Assembly (NCBI GenBank): GCA_903869185.1
Contig: CAIPYC010000010.1
Location: forward strand, 1 to 41,783
Direction of reading: 5' to 3'
DNA length: 41,783 bases
Source of the DNA: an uncultured cyanobacterium
GTDB taxonomy: Bacteria; Cyanobacteriota; Cyanobacteriia; Cyanobacteriales; Microcystaceae
In this document: positions 9,647 to 18,388 of the stretch, piece by piece
Numbering within the stretch: position 1 is the stretch's first letter
How the letters are laid out: every line of letters starts with the position of its first letter
Position numbers and translations under genes: made by a program
Notes under the pieces: generated by a model
Databases searched by the model: none
What the model was told of the DNA's origin: nothing
What the model saw: the letters and a program-made list of their open reading frames with translations, nothing else

Positions 9647-9875
9647 AGAGTTTCTTGGAAAGATCCAAAACTACAGTCAGTGCCATAAACACAATACTCA
9701 GAGACCAAGTAATTTGGTTGAGGGTTTTTTCAGCGCTCTTACTACTGGTAAAAAGCTGTGCCTGTCCGCCAATACCTCCTATTCCATCACCTTTTGGACT
9801 GTGCAAAAGAACAAGTACTATTAATAAGACAGCCGAGATAGACCAAACAATTCTTAAAACGTTAACAATCGTCAT
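9636..9875 (-). CDS. secG: Preprotein translocase subunit SecG
   Basis: A 79-residue membrane protein with two hydrophobic segments (about residues 5-24 and 55-72). They are separated by a cytoplasmic loop with GDGIGGIGGQAQLFTS, the SecG signature region. SecG assists the SecYE channel in protein export. It lies 30 bp after gpmI on the same strand, a pairing I recall as common in cyanobacteria, and overlaps the start of the protease gene. Confidence 0.9.
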   Translation of the reverse strand: MTIVNVLRIVWSISAVLLIVLVLLHSPKGDGIGGIGGQAQLFTSSKSAEKTLNQITWSLSIVFMALTVVLDLSKKLFGA

Positions 9876-9905
9876 CTTTTTTATTTCAATACCTATTAGC
9901 TAACA

Positions 9906-11507
9906 CTAGATAGAGATGCTGCTTACTGGCATAAGATCTTTTATTTGTTCCAAAGGGTTACCTTCGATCAAAGACACACCAGTCATCTCCTCTGGTTTTT
10001 TCAATTGTAGAACATCCAGGATGGTTGGAGCAATATCAGCTAGTTTTCCGCCTTTTCTCAATATTGGAGCTCCGCCATGTCCGACCACCTTGCGTCCTTC
10101 GCCTTCAACTAGGATAAAGGGTACAGGATTGGTAGTATGGGCTGTCCAAGGATTACCTTGATCATCACTCATATATTCGGCATTACCATGATCTGCCGTG
10201 ATAATAACCGTACCGCCTTTTTTCTGGGCGCAAGTTAACAATCTTCCCAGACAGTTATCTACAGTTTCAATCGCAGTGATTGCCGCATCCAAGTTGCCTG
10301 TATGTCCGACCATATCAGCATTGGCGTAATTAACTACAATTAGAGTATATTTTTCCTGAGAAATAGCGCGGCAAACAGCATCAGTAACCGCTTCTGCTGA
10401 CATTGCTGGCGCCTTGTCGTAGGTCAGCACCATTGGGCTCTGGATCAATTCACGATCTTCTAAAGGAAAGGGCTCTTCACGTCCACCATTGAAGAAATAA
10501 GTCACATGAGGGTATTTTTCAGTCTCAGACACTCTAAATTGGCGCAGACCATGCTCTGCAATCACTTGGGGTAATATATTGTTGAAATTCTGTGGTTCAA
10601 AGGCTACATCGACCGGCAATTGTTCATCATATTGAGTGAAAGTAATCATGTAAAGCGGATCGATCTTTTCCCTAGCAAATCCATCAAATTTGGGCATCAT
10701 TAAAGCATGACTCAGTTCTCTAACGCGATCTGGACGAAAATTGAAAAAGATTATGCCATCTCCTGCCTCGATAGCTCCTGGCGCTATACGAACCGGTAAA
10801 ATAAACTCATCAGTAATGTCTTCCAAGTAAGAACTTTCTAGGACATCATTGGCACTTTTGTTGACTATGTTCGAATCTTCGGTAATAACCTGATAGGCTT
10901 TCTGAACCCTGTCCCAGCGACGATCCCTGTCCATCGCATAGAATCTGCCGCTAATTGTTACTATTTTACCGAGCCCAATTTGAGCAATATGTGATTCAAT
11001 CATTTTTATCACATTGATTGCTTCTTTGGTACTAGTGTCTCTTCCGTCAGTAATCACATGAATACAGACATTATCTACTGCCTGCAGTTTTGCCATATCC
11101 AGAAGCCCCAATAGATGGGAAATGTGCGAGTGTACTCCCCCTTGTGAACAAAGTCCTATCAAGTGAAGTTTGGTGCCGGCTTTTTTGATCTTCTGGCAAA
11201 TCTTGATCAGGGCAGGATTACTGTTAATAGATCCAGTTTCTACTGCATCGGAAATTCTAACCAACTCCTGCGGTACGACACGGCCTGCTCCCATATTGAC
11301 ATGACCCACCTCGGAGTTACCCATTTGCCCTTCAGGTAAGCCAACATCTCGGCCGGAAGTATTGATCAAAGTGGAAGGATAGACAGCCCAAAGACTATCG
11401 ACGATTGGAGTCTTGGCCAAAGCAATAGCATTAGCTTTTGTAGCTTCGCGATAACCCCAACCATCTAAAATAACCAAGACCAATGGAGATATGTACTCCG
11501 ATTTCAT
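9906..11507 (-). CDS. gpmI: 2,3-bisphosphoglycerate-independent phosphoglycerate mutase
   Basis: A 533-residue cytoplasmic enzyme that interconverts 3- and 2-phosphoglycerate. Seen: N-terminal metal site VILDGWGYRE, catalytic serine region GQMGNSEVGHVNMGAGRVV (Ser-65 type), HVITDGRDTS, FNFRPDRVRE, and the C-terminal metal sites YANADMVGHTG and ITADHGNAE. Length and motif order match the manganese-dependent iPGM family. It heads the leftward gpmI-secG-protease series and is divergent from glgB, with 189 bp between the starts. Confidence 0.96.
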   Translation of the reverse strand: MKSEYISPLVLVILDGWGYREATKANAIALAKTPIVDSLWAVYPSTLINTSGRDVGLPEGQMGNSEVGHVNMGAGRVVPQELVRISDAVETGSINSNPALIKICQKIKKAGTKLHLIGLCSQGGVHSHISHLLGLLDMAKLQAVDNVCIHVITDGRDTSTKEAINVIKMIESHIAQIGLGKIVTISGRFYAMDRDRRWDRVQKAYQVITEDSNIVNKSANDVLESSYLEDITDEFILPVRIAPGAIEAGDGIIFFNFRPDRVRELSHALMMPKFDGFAREKIDPLYMITFTQYDEQLPVDVAFEPQNFNNILPQVIAEHGLRQFRVSETEKYPHVTYFFNGGREEPFPLEDRELIQSPMVLTYDKAPAMSAEAVTDAVCRAISQEKYTLIVVNYANADMVGHTGNLDAAITAIETVDNCLGRLLTCAQKKGGTVIITADHGNAEYMSDDQGNPWTAHTTNPVPFILVEGEGRKVVGHGGAPILRKGGKLADIAPTILDVLQLKKPEEMTGVSLIEGNPLEQIKDLMPVSSISI

Positions 11508-11696
11508 ATATCATTACCTAGGTTAGTCTAACTAAATTACGGTCGTAAACCAAAATAGCACATTCATTACTTATAGATTAACTTAAACTTAGTTATTAGC
11601 AAGAAGGTGACTTTTAATTACATAATTGTTTACAAGGTCTTCATAGGCATTCAGTAAGTCAACTTTATTTTATTCATAATCTAACCAAATAGCTCA

Positions 11697-14021
11697 ATGT
11701 CCGAAACTATATCTTTAGATCAAGTCAATCAAATCGTCTATAACCTGCATCATGATCCATTCCAGATTCTTGGCTGTCATCTAGTCGAAGAGAACCAAGA
11801 TAGTAAAAAATGGGTAGTCAGAGCTTATCTTCCTAAAGCGCAGGAAGTTTCGGTTTTACGCCCTAGTGCTGGAATGGAGTATCCAATGATGTCAATACAC
11901 CATCCCAATTTTTTTGAAGTGGTGATAGATTCTCCAGAGCTTACGAACTATCAGTTGAAGATCAAAGAGGGTTCAACAGAAAAGGTGATTTATGATCCCT
12001 ATAGCTTCAAGTCAGTCAATCTTACAGATTTTGATTTGCATCTGTTTGCCGAGGGAAACCATCATCGGATCTACGAAAAAATGGGAGCACATCTGACCAC
12101 CGTAGATGGTATACAAGGCGTCTATTTCGCTGTTTGGGCACCAAATGCGCGCAATGCTTCAGTTTTAGGTGATTTTAACAACTGGGACGGAAGAGAACAC
12201 CAAATGCGTAAGCGAAATAATGTTGTTTGGGAGATCTTCATACCTGGGGTGAAGGTAGGTAACGCGTATAAGTATGAAATAAAGAATATAAGTGGGCATA
12301 TTTATGAAAAAACTGATCCCTACGGATTTCAGCAAGAAATTAGGCCCAAGACCGCCTCGATAGTTGCCGATTTAAGTACTTATCAATGGAAAGATCAAAA
12401 GTGGATGGAAAAAAGACGTCACAGCGATCTTCTCAAAGAGCCTATATCAGTCTATGAGGTTCATATTGGTTCTTGGTTGCATGCCAGTTCTGCCGAAAAA
12501 ACAGTTTTGCTAAAGGGCGAGGTTGATCCAGTTCAGGTGTCTGAATGGAATGTTGGAGCAAGGTTTTTAAGCTACTACGAATTGGCCCATCAGCTCATTC
12601 CATATGTAAAAGAGCTTGGATATACCCATATTGAGCTAATGCCCATTGCTGAACATCCTTTTGATGGTTCTTGGGGTTATCAGGTGACGGGTTATTTTGC
12701 ACCCACATCTCGCTATGGCAATCCCGAGGATTTAATGTATTTTATTGAGCAATGCCATCTCAATGATATCGGTGTAATAGTAGACTGGGTGCCGGGTCAC
12801 TTTCCCAAGGATGGACATGGCTTAGCTTTTTTTGATGGTACACATCTCTACGAACATGAAGATCCCCGAAAAGGTGAACATAAGCAATGGGGAACTCTAG
12901 TTTTCAATTATGGACGTAATGAGGTTCGCAATTTTCTGGCATCTAACGCTCTTTTTTGGTTCGATAAGTACCATATTGATGGAATCAGGGTAGATGCTGT
13001 AGCCTCAATGCTCTATCTTGATTACTGTCGAGAAAATGGTGAATGGGTTACCAATGAATATGGTGGCAGAGAAAATCTAGAAGCGGCAGAATTCCTTAAA
13101 CAGGTCAACAGTCTTATATTTAGCTATTATCCCGGCGCTCTTTCTATTGCTGAGGAATCAACTTCCTGGCCAATGGTTTCCTGGCCGGTTTATGTGGGGG
13201 GTCTAGGCTTCAATCTGAAATGGAATATGGGCTGGATGCACGACATGCTGGATTACTTCAGTATGGATCCCTGGTTCCGACAATTTCACCAAAACAACGT
13301 GACTTTCAGTATATGGTACAACCATAGTGAAAATTTCATGTTGGCTATCTCCCACGATGAAATTGTTCATGGCAAGAGCAACATTGTCGGTAAAATGCCG
13401 GGAGATGAATGGCAAAAGTTTGCCAATATTCGTTGTCTTTTTTCCTATATGTTTGCTCATCCTGGTAAAAAGACCATGTTCATGAGTATGGAATTTGGTC
13501 AGTGGCGTGAATGGAATGTATGGGGAGATCTTGAATGGCATCTGTTACAGTATGAACAACATGCCAAGTTAAAAGAATTCTTCAAAGAACTCAATCATCT
13601 CTATCGTCGTGAACCATCTCTCTACACTATGGATTTTGAGCCAGATGGTTTTGAATGGATAGATTGCAGCGACAATCGTCATAGTGTTATTTCTTTCATT
13701 CGTTGGAGTAAAGAAAGAAGTGAGTTCATTATAGTGGTTTGTAATTTTACGCCCCAACCCCACAGTCATTACAGGATTGGAGTTCCACAAGCTGGCTTTT
13801 ATAGTGAAATATTTAATAGCGACGCCGGTAAATATGGTGGTTGCAACATGGGTAATCTCGGTGGTAAGCGTACAGAGGATTGGTCTTTCCATGACCAGCC
13901 CTATTCACTTGATCTCTGTTTGCCGCCACTGGGAGTTTTGCTGTTCAAAATCAAGCCAGAAATAGCTCAATTAGATACAACCGAGACTGAGAAAAAACTC
14001 TCTCAAGGTTCTGTACATTGA
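11697..14021 (+). CDS. glgB: 1,4-alpha-glucan branching enzyme (GH13)
   Basis: A 774-residue enzyme that makes alpha-1,6 branches in glycogen. An N-terminal GlgB-specific domain and a CBM48 module (GVYFAVWAPNARNASVLGDF near residue 140) precede the catalytic barrel. The GH13 residues are present: nucleophile Asp-433 in GIRVDAVASM, acid Glu-486 in SIAEEST and Asp-554 in ISHDEIVHGK. Length is normal for the cyanobacterial enzyme, with a short charged C-terminal tail. It is followed on the same strand by a thioredoxin-like gene 66 bp later, with a T-rich gap between. Confidence 0.97.
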   Translation: MSETISLDQVNQIVYNLHHDPFQILGCHLVEENQDSKKWVVRAYLPKAQEVSVLRPSAGMEYPMMSIHHPNFFEVVIDSPELTNYQLKIKEGSTEKVIYDPYSFKSVNLTDFDLHLFAEGNHHRIYEKMGAHLTTVDGIQGVYFAVWAPNARNASVLGDFNNWDGREHQMRKRNNVVWEIFIPGVKVGNAYKYEIKNISGHIYEKTDPYGFQQEIRPKTASIVADLSTYQWKDQKWMEKRRHSDLLKEPISVYEVHIGSWLHASSAEKTVLLKGEVDPVQVSEWNVGARFLSYYELAHQLIPYVKELGYTHIELMPIAEHPFDGSWGYQVTGYFAPTSRYGNPEDLMYFIEQCHLNDIGVIVDWVPGHFPKDGHGLAFFDGTHLYEHEDPRKGEHKQWGTLVFNYGRNEVRNFLASNALFWFDKYHIDGIRVDAVASMLYLDYCRENGEWVTNEYGGRENLEAAEFLKQVNSLIFSYYPGALSIAEESTSWPMVSWPVYVGGLGFNLKWNMGWMHDMLDYFSMDPWFRQFHQNNVTFSIWYNHSENFMLAISHDEIVHGKSNIVGKMPGDEWQKFANIRCLFSYMFAHPGKKTMFMSMEFGQWREWNVWGDLEWHLLQYEQHAKLKEFFKELNHLYRREPSLYTMDFEPDGFEWIDCSDNRHSVISFIRWSKERSEFIIVVCNFTPQPHSHYRIGVPQAGFYSEIFNSDAGKYGGCNMGNLGGKRTEDWSFHDQPYSLDLCLPPLGVLLFKIKPEIAQLDTTETEKKLSQGSVH

Positions 14022-14087
14022 TTTCAAACTTGTGTAACATGGATAAAGAAGATTCTTAATTTTTTTTTTAATATATTTTTTTTGATC

Positions 14088-14420
14088 ATGTTACTTCAAG
14101 TCAATGAAAAAAACTTTTCAGAGATAGTTTCTGTCTCTGATCAGCCAGTTCTTGTCTATTTTTGGGCACCCTGGTGTGGTATATGTCGACTTGTGCAACC
14201 TTCGCTGATGCAATTACAGCGAGAAATGGGTCAGCAAATGAAAATTGTCGCCTTTAATGCTGATGATAGCCTGTCTCTAGCTAACACCTATCGTCTTAAA
14301 ACCTTACCAACTCTAATAATTTTTGCCAATGGCAAAGAGGTTCAGCGTCTTGAGAGTCTAACAGACAGGGAAGAGATCAAAAGTATTTCTAAACTTATGA
14401 ACTTTTCCCTAGTCGCTTAA
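14088..14420 (+). CDS. Thioredoxin-like protein with CGIC active site
   Basis: A 110-residue single-domain thioredoxin fold. Seen: VLVYFWAPWCGICRLVQPSL with the redox centre near residue 32, a central FNADD strand, and the cis-proline loop LKTLPTLIIFANGKE. The usual CGPC is CGIC, which should change the redox potential or partner choice. ATG at 14088 is preferred; an in-frame TTG at 14082 would add two residues. Cyanobacteria have several thioredoxin types, and which one this is cannot be settled here. It lies between glgB and the GH57 gene. Its stop codon shares bases with the stop of the GH57 gene on the other strand. Confidence 0.85.
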   Translation: MLLQVNEKNFSEIVSVSDQPVLVYFWAPWCGICRLVQPSLMQLQREMGQQMKIVAFNADDSLSLANTYRLKTLPTLIIFANGKEVQRLESLTDREEIKSISKLMNFSLVA

Positions 14421-17023
14421 CTGCCCACCAAAAATCCATCGACGTTTTTTTCAATTCTGTTCTGTTGATACCAGGATGTAACGTTTACTTGAAGATAATC
14501 CCCCAATTGCAGAAATCCTTGAAGATGTTCTGTATTGAAGTTGGGTCTATCTTGAGAATCTACGCAGTTGATGTAGTTTCCTCGAAGCAAGTTGTTGTAA
14601 TAGAGCTCTTGGGCTTTTTCTAGGAAAAGATCTAGGCACAGGGCTTTACCTACAGCAATCATCTCTATGACCATTTGAACCTCATCATTAAAATCCAGTA
14701 TTGATTTGGCTTGAAAGAGCTGGTGCATAGATTTCAGTATTAAGGTTTCCAATGTTTGTTTGACCTCAGGTATTTTGAGGTTGCATTGAAGATAATGGGC
14801 TTCTTGGGCAATCTCATCCAATTGTTTCAAATAGTTTTGTTTGCTGATGGACTGCTGACTTCCGGTGAGCAAAGTGACTATTCTCAGGCAACGATGAGAT
14901 AGGGCAATTTCTGCTGCCACCTGTAATTCAATCGGAACGGGCAATCCATCTCGATGAAAGGCTACCATGATGCTGTAGTTATCGCGATAGACCTGAGTAT
15001 AGAGCTGATCTAGTCGTCTTTTGGTTTCTTCAGTTAATTTGTACATAATTCTCTCGCGCTCTTCGGCAAAGAGATGGCGCAGATTGAAAAACTGCTCGCC
15101 CTGAAAAGATTTGGTCATAGCCAGGATTGTTTCGGCTACGCCACCGGATGCGAACGAGGTGAAAATTTCTTCTTTTAGATTCGCATAGCCCGGACGGCCC
15201 TCAAACGCGCCAATACAACAATGAAAATCCCAGCCACCTAAATGAAGTACAGCAAAAGTAAAATGATGCTCTTCCCAAGTGATTTCCGAAAGTAGATTAA
15301 GCTGCCCAATCGCTAGAGTTGATACCCCAATTTGGCGCTTTTCATAATCTAAAATATGGGCTTGATAACAGTAGATTTTGTGCTCTTTGGGATATTGCTC
15401 AAAAAGAGAGCTTATTGCGTAATGGGCGGCCACTTGCTTAAAACTAACTTGGGCAGTGGTAACCATGGTGTTATAGACTTGGCCTCCATCACGATACTCT
15501 GCCAGATTGCTGGGAGCCAAAGCCAGACGCCTGGTAAATTCTTCCTCCAATTTGATACCTGCTACTTCCAAGGCCAATTCTAAAGCTCGAGAAGCATAAC
15601 GCAGGATCTGGACTCCTTCAGGACGGGATAGTTCTTCAAAAAACCATCCACAGCTGGTATACATCAAAAGAGTATGACGTTGCATTTCCAGAAGTCTTAA
15701 AGTATCTACCTTTTCATCTTTATTGAGCAAGTACTTCTGATGTCTGGTTAAAAATTTCTCGACGTTACCACTGGAGCGATCCAGAATCACCTCAATATAC
15801 TCATCCCTAGCCAACCAGGGATCTTTTAGATATTTACTGGACAATTTTTCGTAAACCTGAATCAATTCATCGCGAAGCCAATCGAGAGCATTTCTTAAAG
15901 GTTGTCTCCATTTTTGATGCCAATATCCATCATTGGCACAGCCACAATCTTCTTGCCATCTTCCTACTCCATGGGCGCAACTCCAGGCTGTAACAGGCTT
16001 AAGTACAACTTCCCATGTTGGGGGGAATAGGCTTAAATAATGCGCAAAATTGGTCAGCTGCCAACCACGACGGGCGAATTCTACCGTAAAGGCGTAGGCT
16101 AGGGATTTTTCGGTTTCTCTCTTGTGATGCCCAAAGGTCTCTCCATCAGTTGCTACTGCAATTAATTGAGGTTCTTGTTGATCTTTTTTGATAGACTGCG
16201 CGAGACGATCTGCTAGTTTTTCTGAACTATGGAGCAGATCCGCAAAGCCCATGTCCCTTGATACTGGACCATCATAGAAGAATATATCGATATAACGTCC
16301 ATCCTTGGCAAAGCAACGATATGGTCTGGTAGTATCTATATTGTTGCCGGTAACATCTATCCACTGAGGATCATTATCGTTGGAAGATATAGTCCGACAG
16401 CGTTGAGCCTGAGAGGGCGCTAGTATTATAAACTCTATACCTTCATCAATGAGTGCTTCTATTGTTGGATAGTCTACTGCTGTCTCTGCCAGCCACATCC
16501 CTTTGGTTTCCCTACCAAAACGGTGTCGAAAATCAGACTTCCCCCATCTGATTTGGGTATATTTATCCCTTCTATTGGCCAGTGGCATAATAATGTGGTT
16601 ATAAACCTGTCCAATGGCATTGCCGTTTCCACCTAATCTTTTACTGCTGTTACAGTCAGCTTCTAATATTCTTTTGTAGGTTTCGAGATCATGATTTTCC
16701 AACCATGACATTAGAGTTGCACCTATATTAAAGCTCAAATATTCATAGTTATTAATGATCCCCAATACCTTACCGTCATTGTTGAAAATCCTGGCAAAGG
16801 CATTTGGTCTATAACATTCTGAATATATTCGCTCATTCCAGTTACTAAATGGCCCCGCACTCGGTTGTCTTTCTATTATTCCAAGATAAGGATTTTCGCG
16901 AGGCGGTTGGTAAAAATGTCCATGAACACATACAAATACTTTTTCTGTTAGTTCAACAACGAAAGGAGCGGCAATATCTTCTACAGTCTTTACAGGAGAC
17001 ATTAACTCTGAAGGAATGGACAT
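14417..17023 (-). CDS. GH57-type glucanase-like protein with DUF3536 domain
   Basis: An 868-residue protein. The N-terminal glycoside hydrolase 57 domain shows VHGHFYQPPRENPY near residue 33, the nucleophile region GMWLAETAVDYPTIEALIDEGI, and the acid region ATDGETFGHH. The long C-terminal half matches the DUF3536 type that accompanies some GH57 proteins. GH57 members act on alpha-glucans as amylases, 4-alpha-glucanotransferases or branching enzymes; the precise activity here is unknown. No signal peptide is seen, so it is cytoplasmic. It is convergent to the thioredoxin-like gene, the two stop codons overlapping by 4 bp, and lies close to glgB, which fits storage-glucan metabolism. Confidence 0.88.
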   Translation of the reverse strand: MSIPSELMSPVKTVEDIAAPFVVELTEKVFVCVHGHFYQPPRENPYLGIIERQPSAGPFSNWNERIYSECYRPNAFARIFNNDGKVLGIINNYEYLSFNIGATLMSWLENHDLETYKRILEADCNSSKRLGGNGNAIGQVYNHIIMPLANRRDKYTQIRWGKSDFRHRFGRETKGMWLAETAVDYPTIEALIDEGIEFIILAPSQAQRCRTISSNDNDPQWIDVTGNNIDTTRPYRCFAKDGRYIDIFFYDGPVSRDMGFADLLHSSEKLADRLAQSIKKDQQEPQLIAVATDGETFGHHKRETEKSLAYAFTVEFARRGWQLTNFAHYLSLFPPTWEVVLKPVTAWSCAHGVGRWQEDCGCANDGYWHQKWRQPLRNALDWLRDELIQVYEKLSSKYLKDPWLARDEYIEVILDRSSGNVEKFLTRHQKYLLNKDEKVDTLRLLEMQRHTLLMYTSCGWFFEELSRPEGVQILRYASRALELALEVAGIKLEEEFTRRLALAPSNLAEYRDGGQVYNTMVTTAQVSFKQVAAHYAISSLFEQYPKEHKIYCYQAHILDYEKRQIGVSTLAIGQLNLLSEITWEEHHFTFAVLHLGGWDFHCCIGAFEGRPGYANLKEEIFTSFASGGVAETILAMTKSFQGEQFFNLRHLFAEERERIMYKLTEETKRRLDQLYTQVYRDNYSIMVAFHRDGLPVPIELQVAAEIALSHRCLRIVTLLTGSQQSISKQNYLKQLDEIAQEAHYLQCNLKIPEVKQTLETLILKSMHQLFQAKSILDFNDEVQMVIEMIAVGKALCLDLFLEKAQELYYNNLLRGNYINCVDSQDRPNFNTEHLQGFLQLGDYLQVNVTSWYQQNRIEKNVDGFLVGS

Positions 17024-17128
17024 AATAGTTTGCTCAACTGCAAGGCTAGGAATTTATCAATCTCAAACTTGAGTCAATATTCTCTAAAGTAACATTTAGT
17101 TTGAAAAATCACAAAGAATTGCCGGATC

Positions 17129-17548
17129 TCATTGGTATTTTTTAGGCAAAGTGATCAAATAACTTGACCATTGATTTTCCTGTGCATTTTTTTTCAGCAA
17201 CCGCCAAGATTTACCCTCTGCTTGTCTTTGCAAGTAAAGATCAAAAGGATTATTCTTTTGTCTGAGCCTTCTGTGTGGCAGTTTGAGCTTGAGGTCATAG
17301 CTGCCTGTCAGATGGTATAGGGCCAAATTGTCAAGATAGCTAGCAAGGATTTCTTTGACCTTGATGTGATCGATGTTAAACTCAGGCTGGGACGTGTTCA
17401 ATTGCTCGGCAATTTGGCTTTGGGTTTGGTAGATGGTAAGCTGCAAGGCTTCTGTGATAGTTTCCTTGTCAGGTGCAAATTGGGTAGGTGGTCCACCACA
17501 GCCAACGAGCATTAATAACAATACTATTGAAACAATCAATCTTTTCAT
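17129..17548 (-). CDS. Small lipoprotein of unknown function
   Basis: A 139-residue protein starting at the ATG at 17548. This start puts a lipoprotein signal peptide first: basic MKR, a hydrophobic core, and the lipobox LVGC with Cys at about residue 17. An upstream in-frame start would bury that signal. The mature part is helical at first (DKETITEALQLTIYQTQSQ) and ends in a basic, Gln-rich region with SWRLLKKNA. I recognise no family. It is divergent to the next gene, with 64 bp between the starts, and lies downstream of no obvious partner. Confidence 0.7.
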   Translation of the reverse strand: MKRLIVSIVLLLMLVGCGGPPTQFAPDKETITEALQLTIYQTQSQIAEQLNTSQPEFNIDHIKVKEILASYLDNLALYHLTGSYDLKLKLPHRRLRQKNNPFDLYLQRQAEGKSWRLLKKNAQENQWSSYLITLPKKYQ

Positions 17549-17612
17549 GGATGTTTTAGAGAATCGATCCTGCAATATATATAATGAACTATAGACGCTC
17601 AAGAGTCAGCAT

Positions 17613-18377
17613 ATGCCAAATCCAGCCGATAAAGAAGCAATTTCATCACAATTGCAAGAGACAATAGAGAAATTAGAGGATATCTTGGTTCAAATCAAGG
17701 CTAATCCTAAGCGAAACTATCCCTCCTCAAATCTGGTTAAACGCCTGAGAGATGCTACTGACTCACTACAACAGAATTCTTTGGCGAAGCCATCTTTGCT
17801 GAGGCAATTAACCCCGTTTTTAGCTACCGTCTTGCTGGTGGCGCTCTTGGGTGGTGGAATATATTTCTATAACCAGAACCGGGCTGATTTGACTCAGGTA
17901 GCTCAAGCTCCGGCAAAAACAAGTCAAGAAGAACCTTCAGTAGATCTTCTTCCAATACAGGAACCAGATGAGCCAACTACAACAATCGCACCAGAACAAC
18001 AAGAACCCACCACAACAGGTGAGATAGAGCAACAAGAACTTGGTCCCCAAGAGGTCGCCTTGACTCCAGAACAAACTTTCTTGGCTGGTATTAAAAAGTC
18101 AATCAGTTCTTACAATACTCAACTCCACGATGAGCTAATAGCTGCTGTTAAGGTAGATTTTGAACGTAGTTTTTTACAGATAAAGCTTGAACCTATATGG
18201 AATGAGCTCAATGAACCTCAACAAGATCGCCTGGCTGATGACTTATGGCGACATGCCAGAGATATGGCTTTTGATAAGATCGAACTAACTGATACTAACG
18301 ATGTGGTTCTAGCTAGAAGTCCTGTAGTTGGCAAAGCTATGGTAATTCTACAAAGGTCTACCGAGGTTTCTATGTGA
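17613..18377 (+). CDS. Single-pass membrane protein, unknown function
   Basis: A 254-residue protein. Seen: a cytoplasmic N-terminal helical region (residues 1-60, with QETIEKLEDILVQIKANP), one membrane segment near residues 67-88, then a linker of about 60 residues rich in Glu, Gln, Pro and Thr. A compact C-terminal domain follows (about 145-254) with EPQQDRLADDLWRHARDMAF and an ending in VGKAMVILQRS. The layout suggests a membrane-anchored protein with an outward-facing domain. I do not recognise the family. It is convergent to the glycosyltransferase gene, with 11 bp between the ends. Confidence 0.75.
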   Translation: MPNPADKEAISSQLQETIEKLEDILVQIKANPKRNYPSSNLVKRLRDATDSLQQNSLAKPSLLRQLTPFLATVLLVALLGGGIYFYNQNRADLTQVAQAPAKTSQEEPSVDLLPIQEPDEPTTTIAPEQQEPTTTGEIEQQELGPQEVALTPEQTFLAGIKKSISSYNTQLHDELIAAVKVDFERSFLQIKLEPIWNELNEPQQDRLADDLWRHARDMAFDKIELTDTNDVVLARSPVVGKAMVILQRSTEVSM

Positions 18378-18388
18378 TCATAAATTCT

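Noticed and set aside
14022-14087. Terminator after glgB at the T-rich stretch
   Set aside because: The only stem (AAGAA/TTCTT) has a 2-base loop and is too weak.
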